This document shows, piece by piece, positions 51,169 through 59,507 of a stretch of 64,000 nucleotides of DNA (its first letter is position 1; each line of letters opens with the position of its first letter). The notes beneath the pieces are model-generated. The model made no database searches. It saw only the letters and a list, made by a program, of their open reading frames with translations, and was not told where the DNA came from. This DNA comes from Ignavibacteria bacterium UBA2360 (GTDB lineage: Bacteria > Bacteroidota > Ignavibacteria > Tepidaquicellales > OLB5), in contig DDTQ01000010.1 of the NCBI GenBank assembly GCA_002344125.1, forward strand, positions 62,001 through 126,000. Reading direction: 5' to 3'. Both the position numbers and the translations under genes were made by a program.

Positions 51169-51668
51169 ACATTCTCGTGTAAAAATTCCAATCTCTTCTT
51201 TAAGCGGCGTTCGCTCATAAGAAGCTTATCTTTGCCGAATATCGCCTCTTCCTGTGATGTGAAAGAAAGCACATATTCATCGCTCATAACAATTGCCTCT
51301 TCAGGGCAGACCTCCTCGCAGAAACCGCAGAATATGCAGCGAAGCATATTTATCTCGAATTTCTCGGGGAATCTTTCCTTCTCAAGCGTAGGCACTTCAT
51401 TAGCCTGCACTTCAATTGCTAAAGCGGGGCAGACCCTGGAACACAAGCCGCATGCAACACATCTTTCAATGCCGTTTTCCGCTCTAACCAGCACGGGCCT
51501 TCCGCGGAAGGCTGTTGGCGGTGTCCATTTTTCTTCGGGATACTGCCGTGTAACCTTCGGCTTGAACATATTCTTAAATGTAAGCCAAAGCCCGCCAACT
51601 ATCTGCGGGATGTATGTCTTTTCAAAAACCGTTAGATCCTTACTTCTTACCTGTTGTATATCTGCCAT
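51165..51668 (-). CDS. nuoI: NADH-quinone oxidoreductase subunit I
   Basis: A 167-residue NuoI with two [4Fe-4S] binding motifs: C70-x2-C73-x2-C76-x3-C80 (CVACGLCSRVCPALAI) and C111-x2-C114-x2-C117-x3-C121 (CIFCGFCEEVCPEEAI). The N-terminal VGGLWLTFKNMFKPKVTRQY, then PEEKW, is typical for the family. It passes electrons to the NuoB cluster in complex I. No nuo gene is next to it; the nearest downstream gene is a T9SS-secreted protein. The N-terminal arm is of normal length. Confidence 0.93.
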   Translation of the reverse strand: MADIQQVRSKDLTVFEKTYIPQIVGGLWLTFKNMFKPKVTRQYPEEKWTPPTAFRGRPVLVRAENGIERCVACGLCSRVCPALAIEVQANEVPTLEKERFPEKFEINMLRCIFCGFCEEVCPEEAIVMSDEYVLSFTSQEEAIFGKDKLLMSERRLKKRLEFLHENV

Positions 51669-51840
51669 AATTTTCTATTCCCTGTTAACCCCTTTGGGGC
51701 GAAGGCGGGAATCTCAATTGTCGATCTTTACTATATCTTTATAAATGTTTGATACTGTTATTTAAAACAAAATAATCTGCAATCTGTTCCAATAATCAAT
51801 TCAACTGCACACAAATTCACATGTTAACATTCTAACCAAC

Positions 51841-51885
51841 TTACCAACTCAACCACTTACCAACTCAACCTACTCACCAACTCAA
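51841..51885. repeat. Tandem repeat of TTACCAACTCAACC units
   Basis: About three units of 16-17 bp (TTACCAACTCAACCAC and variants) end exactly at the stop codon of the minus-strand T9SS gene. A shorter similar run lies at about 3748-3770 beside the stop of another minus-strand gene. Confidence 0.65.
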
Positions 51886-52605
51886 CTATTTAACCAGCAC
51901 CATCTTCTTAACATCAACGTAATCGCCTGATCTTAAGCTGTAATAATACATACCGCTTGAAAGTCCTTTTGCGCTGAAATCAGCCTGGTATTCACCGGCA
52001 GTTAACTGCCCGTTTACCAGTATTGCAACTTCTCTGCCAAGCATATCAAACACTCTGAGTGAAACATAATCACCTTTTGGTATTGAGAAGTTTATTTTTG
52101 TATTCGGGTTAAACGGATTCGGATAATTTTGAGATAAGCTGAATTCCTTAGCAACGCTGCTGATGTTTGTTATACCAATAGGGAATGAAGTCACCCCAAA
52201 TGTTACATCGCCACTATTCTGCCCTGGATTTGAAACTCTCTCAACTCTCCATGTTGATGTCCCTGCTCCACTGTTACCGGGTAATTTTGAATAATAAATA
52301 TATATTGTAGAATTGCCCGGGGGGTAGTCTGCAATTGCAGTATCTACACCTGTACCGTAGCATAAATTGATATCACAAATTCCAACACCTTCCCATGTGC
52401 CGGGAATGTTTGAAGATATTAAAATAACTCTGAATTCCTCAGTTGTGCCATATGGATTATTAATTGTTGCATGTGATTTTGCTTCTACGGAATCCTCATG
52501 AAACGGAACCCATTCCGGATCAGTTCTTGTGAAACCGGGATTCTGTGCAAATAAATTGAAAGATGCTGCTGCAAAAACCAAAAGCGTTAAAAAGTATTTT
52601 TTCAT
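51886..52605 (-). CDS. Secreted protein with T9SS type A sorting domain
   Basis: A 239-residue protein with a signal peptide (about 1-20, YFLTLLVFAAASFNLFAQ), a beta-rich mature domain (about 22-150) with FRVILISSNIPGTWEGVG, ICDINLCYGTGVDTA and GAGTSTWRVERV, and the sorting domain (about 155-239: LSQNYPNPFNPNTKINF, VFDMLGREVAIL, SGMYYYSLRSG). A -7-like box (TAAATTTG on the minus strand, 52626-52633) lies upstream. It is probably exported by T9SS. Confidence 0.85.
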   Translation of the reverse strand: MKKYFLTLLVFAAASFNLFAQNPGFTRTDPEWVPFHEDSVEAKSHATINNPYGTTEEFRVILISSNIPGTWEGVGICDINLCYGTGVDTAIADYPPGNSTIYIYYSKLPGNSGAGTSTWRVERVSNPGQNSGDVTFGVTSFPIGITNISSVAKEFSLSQNYPNPFNPNTKINFSIPKGDYVSLRVFDMLGREVAILVNGQLTAGEYQADFSAKGLSSGMYYYSLRSGDYVDVKKMVLVK

Positions 52606-52733
52606 TTTTTATGTTATATTTTCAACAAATTTATATGAATTCTAATCCAAAATCAACTTAAATAACAGGCTATTTTAGCTAACGTAAAATACTATTTTTG
52701 CTAAATTAATGAAAATTTAGGCTGATATTTGGC

Positions 52734-53207
52734 TTAATAAACCCTTTTATCCTTCATTTGCGACCAATATTCAAATACTTCAACACATTCTTTCTTCATA
52801 AAGTCACCAATAATCTCAACATTGCTCAATCCCATTTCTTTAAGCATGTGGTTTGATACTTTCAGCTCATTAAATCCAAACCGCTCCGCATCTGCTATAT
52901 CTGCCCCGTAGAATATTTTATCTATCCTCGCCCAGTGTATCGCTGTAAAGCACATTGGACAAGGCTCACAGGTTGAATATATGGTGCAGCCGCTGAGATC
53001 AATATTACCAATATGTTTACAGGCATTACGGATAGCGTGAATTTCACCGTGAGCGGTAATATCTGTGCTTGCCCATACGATGTTGTGGTCGCAGGCAATC
53101 ACTTCATCGCCCCTTACAATGCATGCAGCAAACGGGGTCTGACCCGCATCAACGCCTTCGCGGCATTTATCAATTGCCATCTGCATGTACTTTTCGTCTC
53201 TTGTCAT
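52734..53207 (-). CDS. Nucleoside/guanine deaminase (CMP/dCMP deaminase family)
   Basis: A 157-residue zinc deaminase with H53-A-E55-like TAHGEIHAIR and C83/C86 of the PCPMC motif (STCEPCPMCFTAIHWARI). The DNIVWASTD-type loop and the C-terminal end with SQMKDKRVY are typical of guanine deaminase-like enzymes (GuaD/YbbA) rather than the tRNA adenosine deaminase TadA. It would convert guanine to xanthine. It is monocistronic. The exact substrate is an inference. Confidence 0.85.
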   Translation of the reverse strand: MTRDEKYMQMAIDKCREGVDAGQTPFAACIVRGDEVIACDHNIVWASTDITAHGEIHAIRNACKHIGNIDLSGCTIYSTCEPCPMCFTAIHWARIDKIFYGADIADAERFGFNELKVSNHMLKEMGLSNVEIIGDFMKKECVEVFEYWSQMKDKRVY

Positions 53208-53269
53208 AATTTGTTATGATTAATATACAAAAATACGAAGAAATGATTAAACATTCAGTTTCAATGCAT

Positions 53270-53334
53270 GTCATACCCCGGCCCGACGCATGTCATACCC
53301 CTGCCTGCTGCAGGCAGGCGCACAGGCGGGAATA
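53270..53334. repeat. GTCATACCCC...GCGGGAATATC repeat with inner CCTGCCTGC palindrome
   Basis: Two starts of GTCATACCCC in series. The loop of the second holds TGCCTGC-TGCAGGCAGGCGCAC, whose arms GCCTGC and GCAGGC form an inner hairpin, before GCGGGAAT closes the outer part. It is the same nested plan as 37970-38024. Confidence 0.65.
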
Positions 53335-53353
53335 TCAGGCAGCAATCCAGTAC

Positions 53354-53392
53354 AGACGTGCCGCCCTGACTGGCTTGACAGTTGGCACGTCT
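53354..53392. repeat. AGACGTGCC/GGCACGTCT palindrome with 21-bp insert
   Basis: Perfect 9-bp outer arms (53354-53362 and 53384-53392). The 21-bp loop (GCCCTGACTGGCTTGACAGTT) contains GACTGGCTTGAC, similar to TTGACTGGTGCCGCAG inserted in the hairpin at 35356. Confidence 0.65.
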
Positions 53393-53511
53393 CAAAGTTG
53401 AGTGGCTCCCTCCCCTTCGGTGTGGGTTGGGGTGAGGTTTGAAACTACATACCGTATTTTTATGTCATATAATTATACAATATACCTTATATTTACAGCG
53501 TCTATCAATAT

Positions 53512-55926
53512 ATGAATAACACACAATTTCCGTTTAAAACATCATTTTCACTGGATAAACTCATCGATTTCTGGCGAAAATCAGCAGAAAGTTCCGAAGA
53601 GTGCATTGGCACTGAATTCGCCCGAAGGCTTGTACATGATATTGAACAGGTTCCTGAACTAAACGGCTCAATTTCTGATTACTCTGTGCTGCATAAACAC
53701 AAAGAACTGGTTGGTGCTCTGATGTCTGCTATTATTACTCCGGCTTACTGGAACACTAATCTGACTTCTGTCTGCCTTCCGTTGTTAAGTACCTCAATAT
53801 ATGCTACTCCCAAATTCAACGAACTCTTCGTTGATGATAGCGGAAACTTCACACACGATCTCAATGTTTCCAGGGAATATTTTGATATTGGAAAGATCAT
53901 AACTGTTTACGCGACCATACTCAAACGTGTGTACAATGTAGATATGACGATAATCGTTCCGCTTATAAGAACGATAACGGATAAAGATACCGGCCTTGAA
54001 AGATTTTACAAAATGAATTTGGATGACCGGTTCATAGATGTTAACATAAACGGTACACTGCCCGAAATAAAACAGGAGCAGATCACACTTCTTTCGGAGA
54101 ATATGTTTAATATTCAGCTGTGGAATGAGATCATTCCGCCTGATCTGATTGAATTCACAGGATTCCTTGTTGTAAATATGTTCGAAGTGACTGACCAGGA
54201 AGCGCTTTCAAAACTGAAATTCGATCTGCTTGATAAGAATATTCTCACTTCACCAAATGGTTTTTCTACCCTTGAAAAACGTATCAGAACAATGTTCCGC
54301 AACCCGGAATTAAGGCTTGGCATTGCTTCATTTACAGATGATAAAACCACCATCATGCGCAGCGGCACAAAAATAGGGGAGAGTTTTATTTTAAGTGAAT
54401 CTTGCGCGGAAAATTGCACTGATTATGATGATTCAATTTATGAAAAAGCCGTTAACAGCGGCGAACCGCAGATAATTTATGATCTTAACATTCTGCCGAA
54501 CTGCACCAAGGTTGAAAAAGAGATACGCAAAATGGGCATCCGTAACCTTATGATCGCTCCGCTTGTATTCGAAGGTAAAACAATTGGCGTCATGGAGCTC
54601 GGCTCTCCAAAAGCCGGTTCGCTTAATTCCATAAACGCGCTGAAACTGATCGAGATCCTTCCGCTCTTCTCGCTTGCGCTTAAACGCAGCCTCGAAGATA
54701 TAGAAAACCGCATTCAGGCTATCATTAAAGAAAAATGTACGGCAGTGCACCCCGCTGTGGAGTGGCGTTTCCGTAAAGCGGCTATGAACCTGATTGAAAA
54801 GGAATCTTCCGATGAGTTCGCCAACATGGAAGATATTATCTTTAAAGATGTTTACCCGCTTTACGCGCTTTCTGATATCAGGAATTCTTCTGCAACTCGC
54901 AATAAGGCTATTCAGAAAGATCTCAGGGATAATTTAAAACTTGCAAAGGAAATAATCTCTGCTGCATCATCTGTAAAATTAATGCCTGAGTTTGAGCATA
55001 TTATTTACAAGATAGAAAAGCACATCTATTTACTTGAAGATGGTTTACAGACAGGTGATGAAGCCGCAGTCCAGGCATTCCTGAAAAAGGAGATCGAGCC
55101 GCTCTTTGATAGTATAACAAATTTAAGCAGCGATACGCGCTCCGCAATAGAGAGGTACAATAACGCTGTTGATAAAGAAATTGGGCTTGTTTATCGCAAA
55201 CGCAAGGAATATGACCACAGCGTAAAAACACTGAACGAAAATATCGCTTCTATTGTTGATGATGAAGAAGCATATGCGCAAACTATTTTTCCGCATTACT
55301 TTGAAAAATATAAAACTGATGGCGTTGAATATACTATGTATATCGGCGATTCAATTTCGGAAAAGGGCAGTTTTCACCCGGTTTATCTCAAAAACCTGAG
55401 ATTATGGCAGTTTATACTCATGTGCCGGGTCGCGGCTATGGCTGAAAAAGTCAAACCAATGCTCAAAATTCAGCTTGAGCTCGCGCATCTTGTGCTTGTG
55501 CAGAATACTCCTCTGGCTATAAGGTTTCACCATGACCAGAAAAAATTCGATGTTGACGGCACATATAATGTGCATTATGAAATAATGAAGAAACGAATTG
55601 ATAAAGCTGAGATCCGCGGAAAAGAAGAACGCCTCACACAGCCTGGCAAAATAGCTGTCGTCTATTCGCAGCAATCCGAAGCAAATGAGTATGTGCAGTA
55701 TATTGAATACCTCCAGGCAAAAGGATTCCTTAAAAAAGAAGTAGAGCACCTGGAACTTGAGGACCTGCAGGGAGTATATGGATTAAGGGCTATAAGAGTT
55801 ACAGTTGATCTTGAATCCAAAGTTTATGATTCCGCTTTAAAAAGCGATTTAAACGGGAAAAGTGATTTAAACTTGAAAAGTGATCTAAACGTGAAAAGTG
55901 ATTTTAAAGAATTTATAAAAGTATAG
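53512..55926 (+). CDS. Large GAF-domain protein
   Basis: An 804-residue soluble protein. One GAF-like domain is visible at about 260-395 (FRNPELRLGIASFTDDKTTI, then IRNLMIAPLVFEGKTIGVME with LGSPKAG). The N-terminal 250 residues and the C-terminal part are helical; the region 400-580 has coiled-coil character. Histidine kinase and response regulator motifs are absent. GAF domains bind small molecules or sense redox state. The end has 18-bp tandem repeats (KSDLNGKSDLNLKSDLN). It is followed 13 bp later by the PASTA gene. Confidence 0.75.
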   Translation: MNNTQFPFKTSFSLDKLIDFWRKSAESSEECIGTEFARRLVHDIEQVPELNGSISDYSVLHKHKELVGALMSAIITPAYWNTNLTSVCLPLLSTSIYATPKFNELFVDDSGNFTHDLNVSREYFDIGKIITVYATILKRVYNVDMTIIVPLIRTITDKDTGLERFYKMNLDDRFIDVNINGTLPEIKQEQITLLSENMFNIQLWNEIIPPDLIEFTGFLVVNMFEVTDQEALSKLKFDLLDKNILTSPNGFSTLEKRIRTMFRNPELRLGIASFTDDKTTIMRSGTKIGESFILSESCAENCTDYDDSIYEKAVNSGEPQIIYDLNILPNCTKVEKEIRKMGIRNLMIAPLVFEGKTIGVMELGSPKAGSLNSINALKLIEILPLFSLALKRSLEDIENRIQAIIKEKCTAVHPAVEWRFRKAAMNLIEKESSDEFANMEDIIFKDVYPLYALSDIRNSSATRNKAIQKDLRDNLKLAKEIISAASSVKLMPEFEHIIYKIEKHIYLLEDGLQTGDEAAVQAFLKKEIEPLFDSITNLSSDTRSAIERYNNAVDKEIGLVYRKRKEYDHSVKTLNENIASIVDDEEAYAQTIFPHYFEKYKTDGVEYTMYIGDSISEKGSFHPVYLKNLRLWQFILMCRVAAMAEKVKPMLKIQLELAHLVLVQNTPLAIRFHHDQKKFDVDGTYNVHYEIMKKRIDKAEIRGKEERLTQPGKIAVVYSQQSEANEYVQYIEYLQAKGFLKKEVEHLELEDLQGVYGLRAIRVTVDLESKVYDSALKSDLNGKSDLNLKSDLNVKSDFKEFIKV
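55840..55905 (+). repeat. 18-bp tandem repeat in the 3' end of the GAF-domain gene
   Basis: Three full units of AAAAGTGATTTAAACxTG (55840-55857, 55858-55875, 55876-55893) and a partial fourth, encoding KSDLNx repeats. Differences are few, so this is a recent expansion. Confidence 0.8.
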
Positions 55927-55939
55927 GTTTTAAAAATAA

Positions 55940-56935
55940 ATGACATTCTGGAAAAAATTTTTATTGGGCATTGCTGGGCTGTTCATCGCGTTTCTGCTGA
56001 TGAACTTCATTGTAATGCCATGGTACGTAAGACACGATACGCTTGTTAAGGTACCGGGTGTTGTGGGCCTATCTTTTGATGAAGCAAAAAAGCAGCTTGA
56101 TGAAGCCGGGCTCGAGGGCCTGCAGGGTGATATCAGGTATGACCCTGCAAAACCCATTGGAACTGTTGTTGATCAGAATCCGCCGGCGGACCAAACCGTT
56201 AAAGATGGCAGAAGGATATATCTTATCATAAGCGGAGGTGAGCAGCTTTATGATGTACCTAACCTTGTGGGCAGAACGCTGCGCGAAGCTAAGTTCATGC
56301 TGAATCAGCGCAATTTGGATGCCCAGGAAGTTGAATACAAGCCTTCGGCGCAATACCCTACGGGCATTGTCCTTGGACAAATTGAGAACGCAGGCTCCAA
56401 AGTAAAAAAAGGTACTCGAATAGGAGTCATTGTGTCAACCGGAATGGATGCCGGGGATATCAAGGTACCCGATCTTACCGGCAAGAACATAGAAGAAGCC
56501 AAAAAGCTTCTTGCTGTTAATAAGCTCACTATTGGCAAGATCAACTATCAGCCTTCTGCCAATGTACCGCTGAACTCTGTCATAGATCAGTATCCCAAAG
56601 CAAACACTATGGCAAAAGAAAACCAGAAGATAGATGTTTTTGTTAACCGCGAAAATAAAAAGAAAATAGTTATCGAAGGTGAAGAGGACGGTATTAAGGA
56701 ATCTGAACAGGAAGTTAAGCCTGATGACGGCGAATTTAAAGATGATTCCAGAAAAGATGATAAGAAAAAGGATGATGTGAAGTCCAAACCTACCGATAAA
56801 GATAAAAAGGGTGATGTTAAAACGAAACCCACAGATAAAAAAGACGAGAAGAAAACCACTCCTCAGCCTAAAAATGAAAAGGATAAAGATAAAAAGGACG
56901 GTACAAAGAAAAATAATGAAGGTACCAATTTCTGA
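55940..56935 (+). CDS. Membrane-anchored PASTA-domain protein with charged tail
   Basis: A 331-residue protein with one N-terminal membrane segment (about 8-28) and three PASTA domains outside (about 36-100, 105-168 and 172-238; phrases VPGVVGLSFDEAKKQLDEAG, VPNLVGRTLREAKFMLNQRN and VPDLTGKNIEEAKKLLAVNK). The last 90 residues are a very polar Lys/Asp/Pro-rich tail. PASTA domains bind peptidoglycan and normally sit on Ser/Thr kinases or PBPs; no kinase or transpeptidase domain is present, so this is a stand-alone form. Confidence 0.85.
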   Translation: MTFWKKFLLGIAGLFIAFLLMNFIVMPWYVRHDTLVKVPGVVGLSFDEAKKQLDEAGLEGLQGDIRYDPAKPIGTVVDQNPPADQTVKDGRRIYLIISGGEQLYDVPNLVGRTLREAKFMLNQRNLDAQEVEYKPSAQYPTGIVLGQIENAGSKVKKGTRIGVIVSTGMDAGDIKVPDLTGKNIEEAKKLLAVNKLTIGKINYQPSANVPLNSVIDQYPKANTMAKENQKIDVFVNRENKKKIVIEGEEDGIKESEQEVKPDDGEFKDDSRKDDKKKDDVKSKPTDKDKKGDVKTKPTDKKDEKKTTPQPKNEKDKDKKDGTKKNNEGTNF

Positions 56936-56960
56936 TAATTTTAGATATAACATGTAAACT

Positions 56961-57614
56961 ATGAAACTTATAGCTCCATCTGTGCTTTCTGCGGATTTTT
57001 CTCAGATAGCTTCCCAAATTGAAATGATAACCGATGCAGGAGCTGACCTCCTGCATCTTGATGTTATGGACGGGCACTTTGTGCCCAATATTACATTCGG
57101 TCCCAAAATGGTCGCCGATATTCGCAAGCTCACTAAACTCACCCTTGATGTACACCTGATGATAAGTGAACCCGAAAAATATGTCAATGAATTCGCAAAA
57201 GCAGGGGCTGACTGGATAAGCGTTCATCATGAAGCTTCAAAACACCTCAACAGGCTTGTTAACCAAATAAAAGACACTGGCGCAAAAGCAGGTGTTGTGC
57301 TTAATCCCGCGACTTCTGTTGATGTGCTCGAGGAAATTCTGCCTTACGCTGATTTTATTCTCCTTATGTCGGTAAACCCCGGCTTCGGAGGCCAGAAGTT
57401 CATTACAACATCAACCGCTAAAGCTAAAAAGCTTTCAGCTATGATCAAAGAACAAAACACAAAGACATTCATAGAAATGGATGGCGGTATTGGCATTGAA
57501 AATATCAAAATGCTGAGCGATGCCGGAGTAAATGTTTTTGTTGCCGGGAATGCTGTTTTCGGCTCTGCTGATCCCGCAGAAACAATTACCAAAATGAAAA
57601 AACTGATTGCTTAA
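56961..57614 (+). CDS. rpe: Ribulose-phosphate 3-epimerase
   Basis: A 217-residue TIM-barrel enzyme with the metal and catalytic motif LHLDVMDGHFVPNITFGP, the HLMISEPEKYVNEFAKAGAD stretch and the LMSVNPGFGGQKFI phosphate site. It interconverts ribulose-5-phosphate and xylulose-5-phosphate in the pentose phosphate pathway, and so links with the split transketolase at 46-48 kb. It has normal length and lies 26 bp upstream of the nnrDE gene. Confidence 0.95.
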   Translation: MKLIAPSVLSADFSQIASQIEMITDAGADLLHLDVMDGHFVPNITFGPKMVADIRKLTKLTLDVHLMISEPEKYVNEFAKAGADWISVHHEASKHLNRLVNQIKDTGAKAGVVLNPATSVDVLEEILPYADFILLMSVNPGFGGQKFITTSTAKAKKLSAMIKEQNTKTFIEMDGGIGIENIKMLSDAGVNVFVAGNAVFGSADPAETITKMKKLIA

Positions 57615-57640
57615 ACAGATTTGAAACTAAGATCAATTAT

Positions 57641-59230
57641 ATGAGACCCGCATTTACATTCTCTGAAATAAGGGAAGCTGAAAAAGTAATAATAGAAAAA
57701 GAGGGAATACCCTCTTTAATTTTAATGGAAAATGCGGGGAAAAATTCATTTGATGTGATTTCATCAATTTACCCTGATCTCGGTGAAAGAACCATTTTCA
57801 TTGTTTGCGGCAAAGGGAATAATGCAGGCGATGGCTATGTTGCCGCACGCAATTTTCTGATAAATTCTATACCTGTTGAGATTTTTAATTTATCCGGTCA
57901 GAGTGAACTCAAAGGCGACGCTTTGGTCAATTATGATATCCTCGCAAAGCTTTCTTCAAAGCTTTGCATTATGCACACCATCACCGGGGGTGATCCCGAT
58001 ATACTTTACAGCTCACTTAACAATGTTAAAGGAAAAGCATTAATAATTGATGCCATTCTTGGAAGCGGTATTAAAGGCAGTGTCACTGGACTCTACGAAA
58101 AAATTATTGATCAGATAAATTCAGTTAAACATAAAAATTTTAAGATCGATGTGGTCTCTTTGGATGTGCCAAGCGGGCTTGGCGAAGGTAATACCGAAGG
58201 CGCTGTTATTGACGCCTGTCATACAATAACAATGGGCGCAATTAAGACAGATCTTTTGTTTGGGAAAGGTAAAGAAAACTCAGGCAAAGTTTATGTGGTC
58301 CCAATCGGTATAACCAATGATTTGTTTGAACGGGTTAATACTTACAACAAGTTCTTAATAGAAGAATACGATGTTAAAAAACTGATTCCTAAACGAAAAA
58401 AAACTTCCTATAAATACTCTAATGGTAAAACTTTGATCATAGGCGGTTCAAAGGGATTATCGGGCGCGGTAATAATGAGCTCACTTGCCGCATTAAAATG
58501 CGGCTCTGGAGCGGTGCTTGCAGCTTTCCCGCACTCCATAAGCGCGCACTTCAGCCGCAAACTTGCTGAAGTGATAAAGACCGAATTGAATGAAACCACC
58601 GATGGCTCAATTGCCGGTGATTCATTCAGCAGTATCCAGAAGCAAATAGATAAAGCCGATGCAGTACTTATCGGTCCCGGCTTATCATTGAATCCTGAAA
58701 CCGCAAATTTCCTGTATGATGTGATCACAAATTCCATGAAACCGCTTGTTATAGACGCGGATGCATTAACCCTGCTTGCCGGAAATCTGGGAATACTAAA
58801 CGAAAGGAAAGGCGGCAGTGAAGTAATTCTTACTCCGCATATAGGTGAGTTTGCAAAGCTCACAGGCAAAACCCCTGAAGAAATAAATGCTGATAGATTT
58901 GAACTCACAAAGCAGTTTGCAAAGGAATTTAACGTCAATGTAGTTCTCAAATCAGAAACAACAATAAGCTGTTCAAGCGATGGCGAAATATTCATAAATG
59001 ATTCAGGCAATGAGCAGCTTGGCTCAGCAGGCTCAGGAGATGTTCTTTCGGGTATAATAACATCACTGCTTGCGCAAACCGGAAACGCGAGAACTGCTAT
59101 GATTTGCGGCAATTATATCCACGGCATGCTTGCCGATATGTATTTTGATAAGTATGGCAACAAACAATCAGCTTCGCAGCAGGATCTGATCAAGTTCATT
59201 CCCAATGTAATTACAGAGTTATTGAATTGA
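57641..59230 (+). CDS. nnr: Bifunctional NAD(P)H-hydrate epimerase/dehydratase
   Basis: A 529-residue fusion that repairs hydrated NAD(P)H. The N-terminal YjeF_N epimerase domain (about 1-220) shows ENAGKNSFDVI, VCGKGNNAGDGYVAARNF and DAILGSGIKGSV. The C-terminal ADP-dependent dehydratase domain (about 255-525) shows GKTLIIGGSKGLSGAVIMSS, LIGPGLSLNPET, LTPHIGEFAKLTG and GSAGSGDVLSGII. It has normal length. The 3' end (from 59158) is repeated after the stop at 59281-59322, with a palindrome in between. Confidence 0.93.
   Translation: MRPAFTFSEIREAEKVIIEKEGIPSLILMENAGKNSFDVISSIYPDLGERTIFIVCGKGNNAGDGYVAARNFLINSIPVEIFNLSGQSELKGDALVNYDILAKLSSKLCIMHTITGGDPDILYSSLNNVKGKALIIDAILGSGIKGSVTGLYEKIIDQINSVKHKNFKIDVVSLDVPSGLGEGNTEGAVIDACHTITMGAIKTDLLFGKGKENSGKVYVVPIGITNDLFERVNTYNKFLIEEYDVKKLIPKRKKTSYKYSNGKTLIIGGSKGLSGAVIMSSLAALKCGSGAVLAAFPHSISAHFSRKLAEVIKTELNETTDGSIAGDSFSSIQKQIDKADAVLIGPGLSLNPETANFLYDVITNSMKPLVIDADALTLLAGNLGILNERKGGSEVILTPHIGEFAKLTGKTPEEINADRFELTKQFAKEFNVNVVLKSETTISCSSDGEIFINDSGNEQLGSAGSGDVLSGIITSLLAQTGNARTAMICGNYIHGMLADMYFDKYGNKQSASQQDLIKFIPNVITELLN
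59158..59203. repeat. nnr 3'-end copy A, in the gene
   Basis: Bases 59170-59203 (34 bp, AGCTTCGCAG...CATTCCC) are identical to 59289-59322. Homology extends upstream through CAACAAAC with a 4-bp difference. Confidence 0.85.
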
Positions 59231-59241
59231 TCCTGTTGTAG

Positions 59242-59280
59242 CAAACATTCCCAAACAGGAGTTTGGGAATGAGTATTAAA
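59242..59280. repeat. CATTCCCAAAC/GTTTGGGAATG palindrome, copy 1
   Basis: The 39 bp from 59242 to 59280 are identical to 59430-59468. The core has 11-bp arms (CATTCCCAAAC and GTTTGGGAATG) around AGGA. It lies directly between the two copies of the nnr 3' end. Confidence 0.8.
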
Positions 59281-59322
59281 CAACAAACAGCTTCGCAGCA
59301 GGATCTGATCAAGTTCATTCCC
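59281..59322. repeat. nnr 3'-end copy B, downstream
   Basis: 34 bp identical to 59170-59203. Bases after it (GCTGTATTTACCGGGATACTGAAC) are related to the true end (AATGTAATTACAGAGTTATTGAAT) at the protein level: AVFTGILN against NVITELLN. Copy B may be the older gene end. It has no start of its own. Confidence 0.75.
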
Positions 59323-59429
59323 GCTGTATTTACCGGGATACTGAACATTTGCAAGGAGTGAGGGATAAAATTTTGCGAGCGAAGCGCTTGCCTGCCTTTG
59401 GCATGGAAGCAATCTCATCAATAGTGCAA

Positions 59430-59468
59430 CAAACATTCCCAAACAGGAGTTTGGGAATGAGTATTAAA
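59430..59468. repeat. CATTCCCAAAC/GTTTGGGAATG palindrome, copy 2
   Basis: 39 bp identical to 59242-59280. Confidence 0.8.
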
Positions 59469-59507
59469 AAACAGTCACAATTTTTGAAAGCCTTTTATCA
59501 TGAGTAG

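Larger units (their letters stand above)
53208..53511. other. Intergenic gap with nested palindromes
   Basis: No gene is seen. It contains two successive GTCATACCCC-type repeats (53270-53334), an AGACGTGCC..GGCACGTCT palindrome with an inserted 21 bp (53354-53392), and a CTCCCTCCCC..GGGGTGAGG piece (about 53402-53441). Confidence 0.65.

Noticed and set aside
58408..59112. Long open frame (234 codons) on the minus strand inside nnr
   Set aside because: It is fully antisense to the conserved dehydratase domain, is rich in Ser/Pro/Val as expected for a shadow frame, and has no start signal.
59281..59361. Second nnr end as a separate small gene
   Set aside because: It has no start codon of its own in the homologous frame; it is a duplicated gene end, so it is reported as a repeat.
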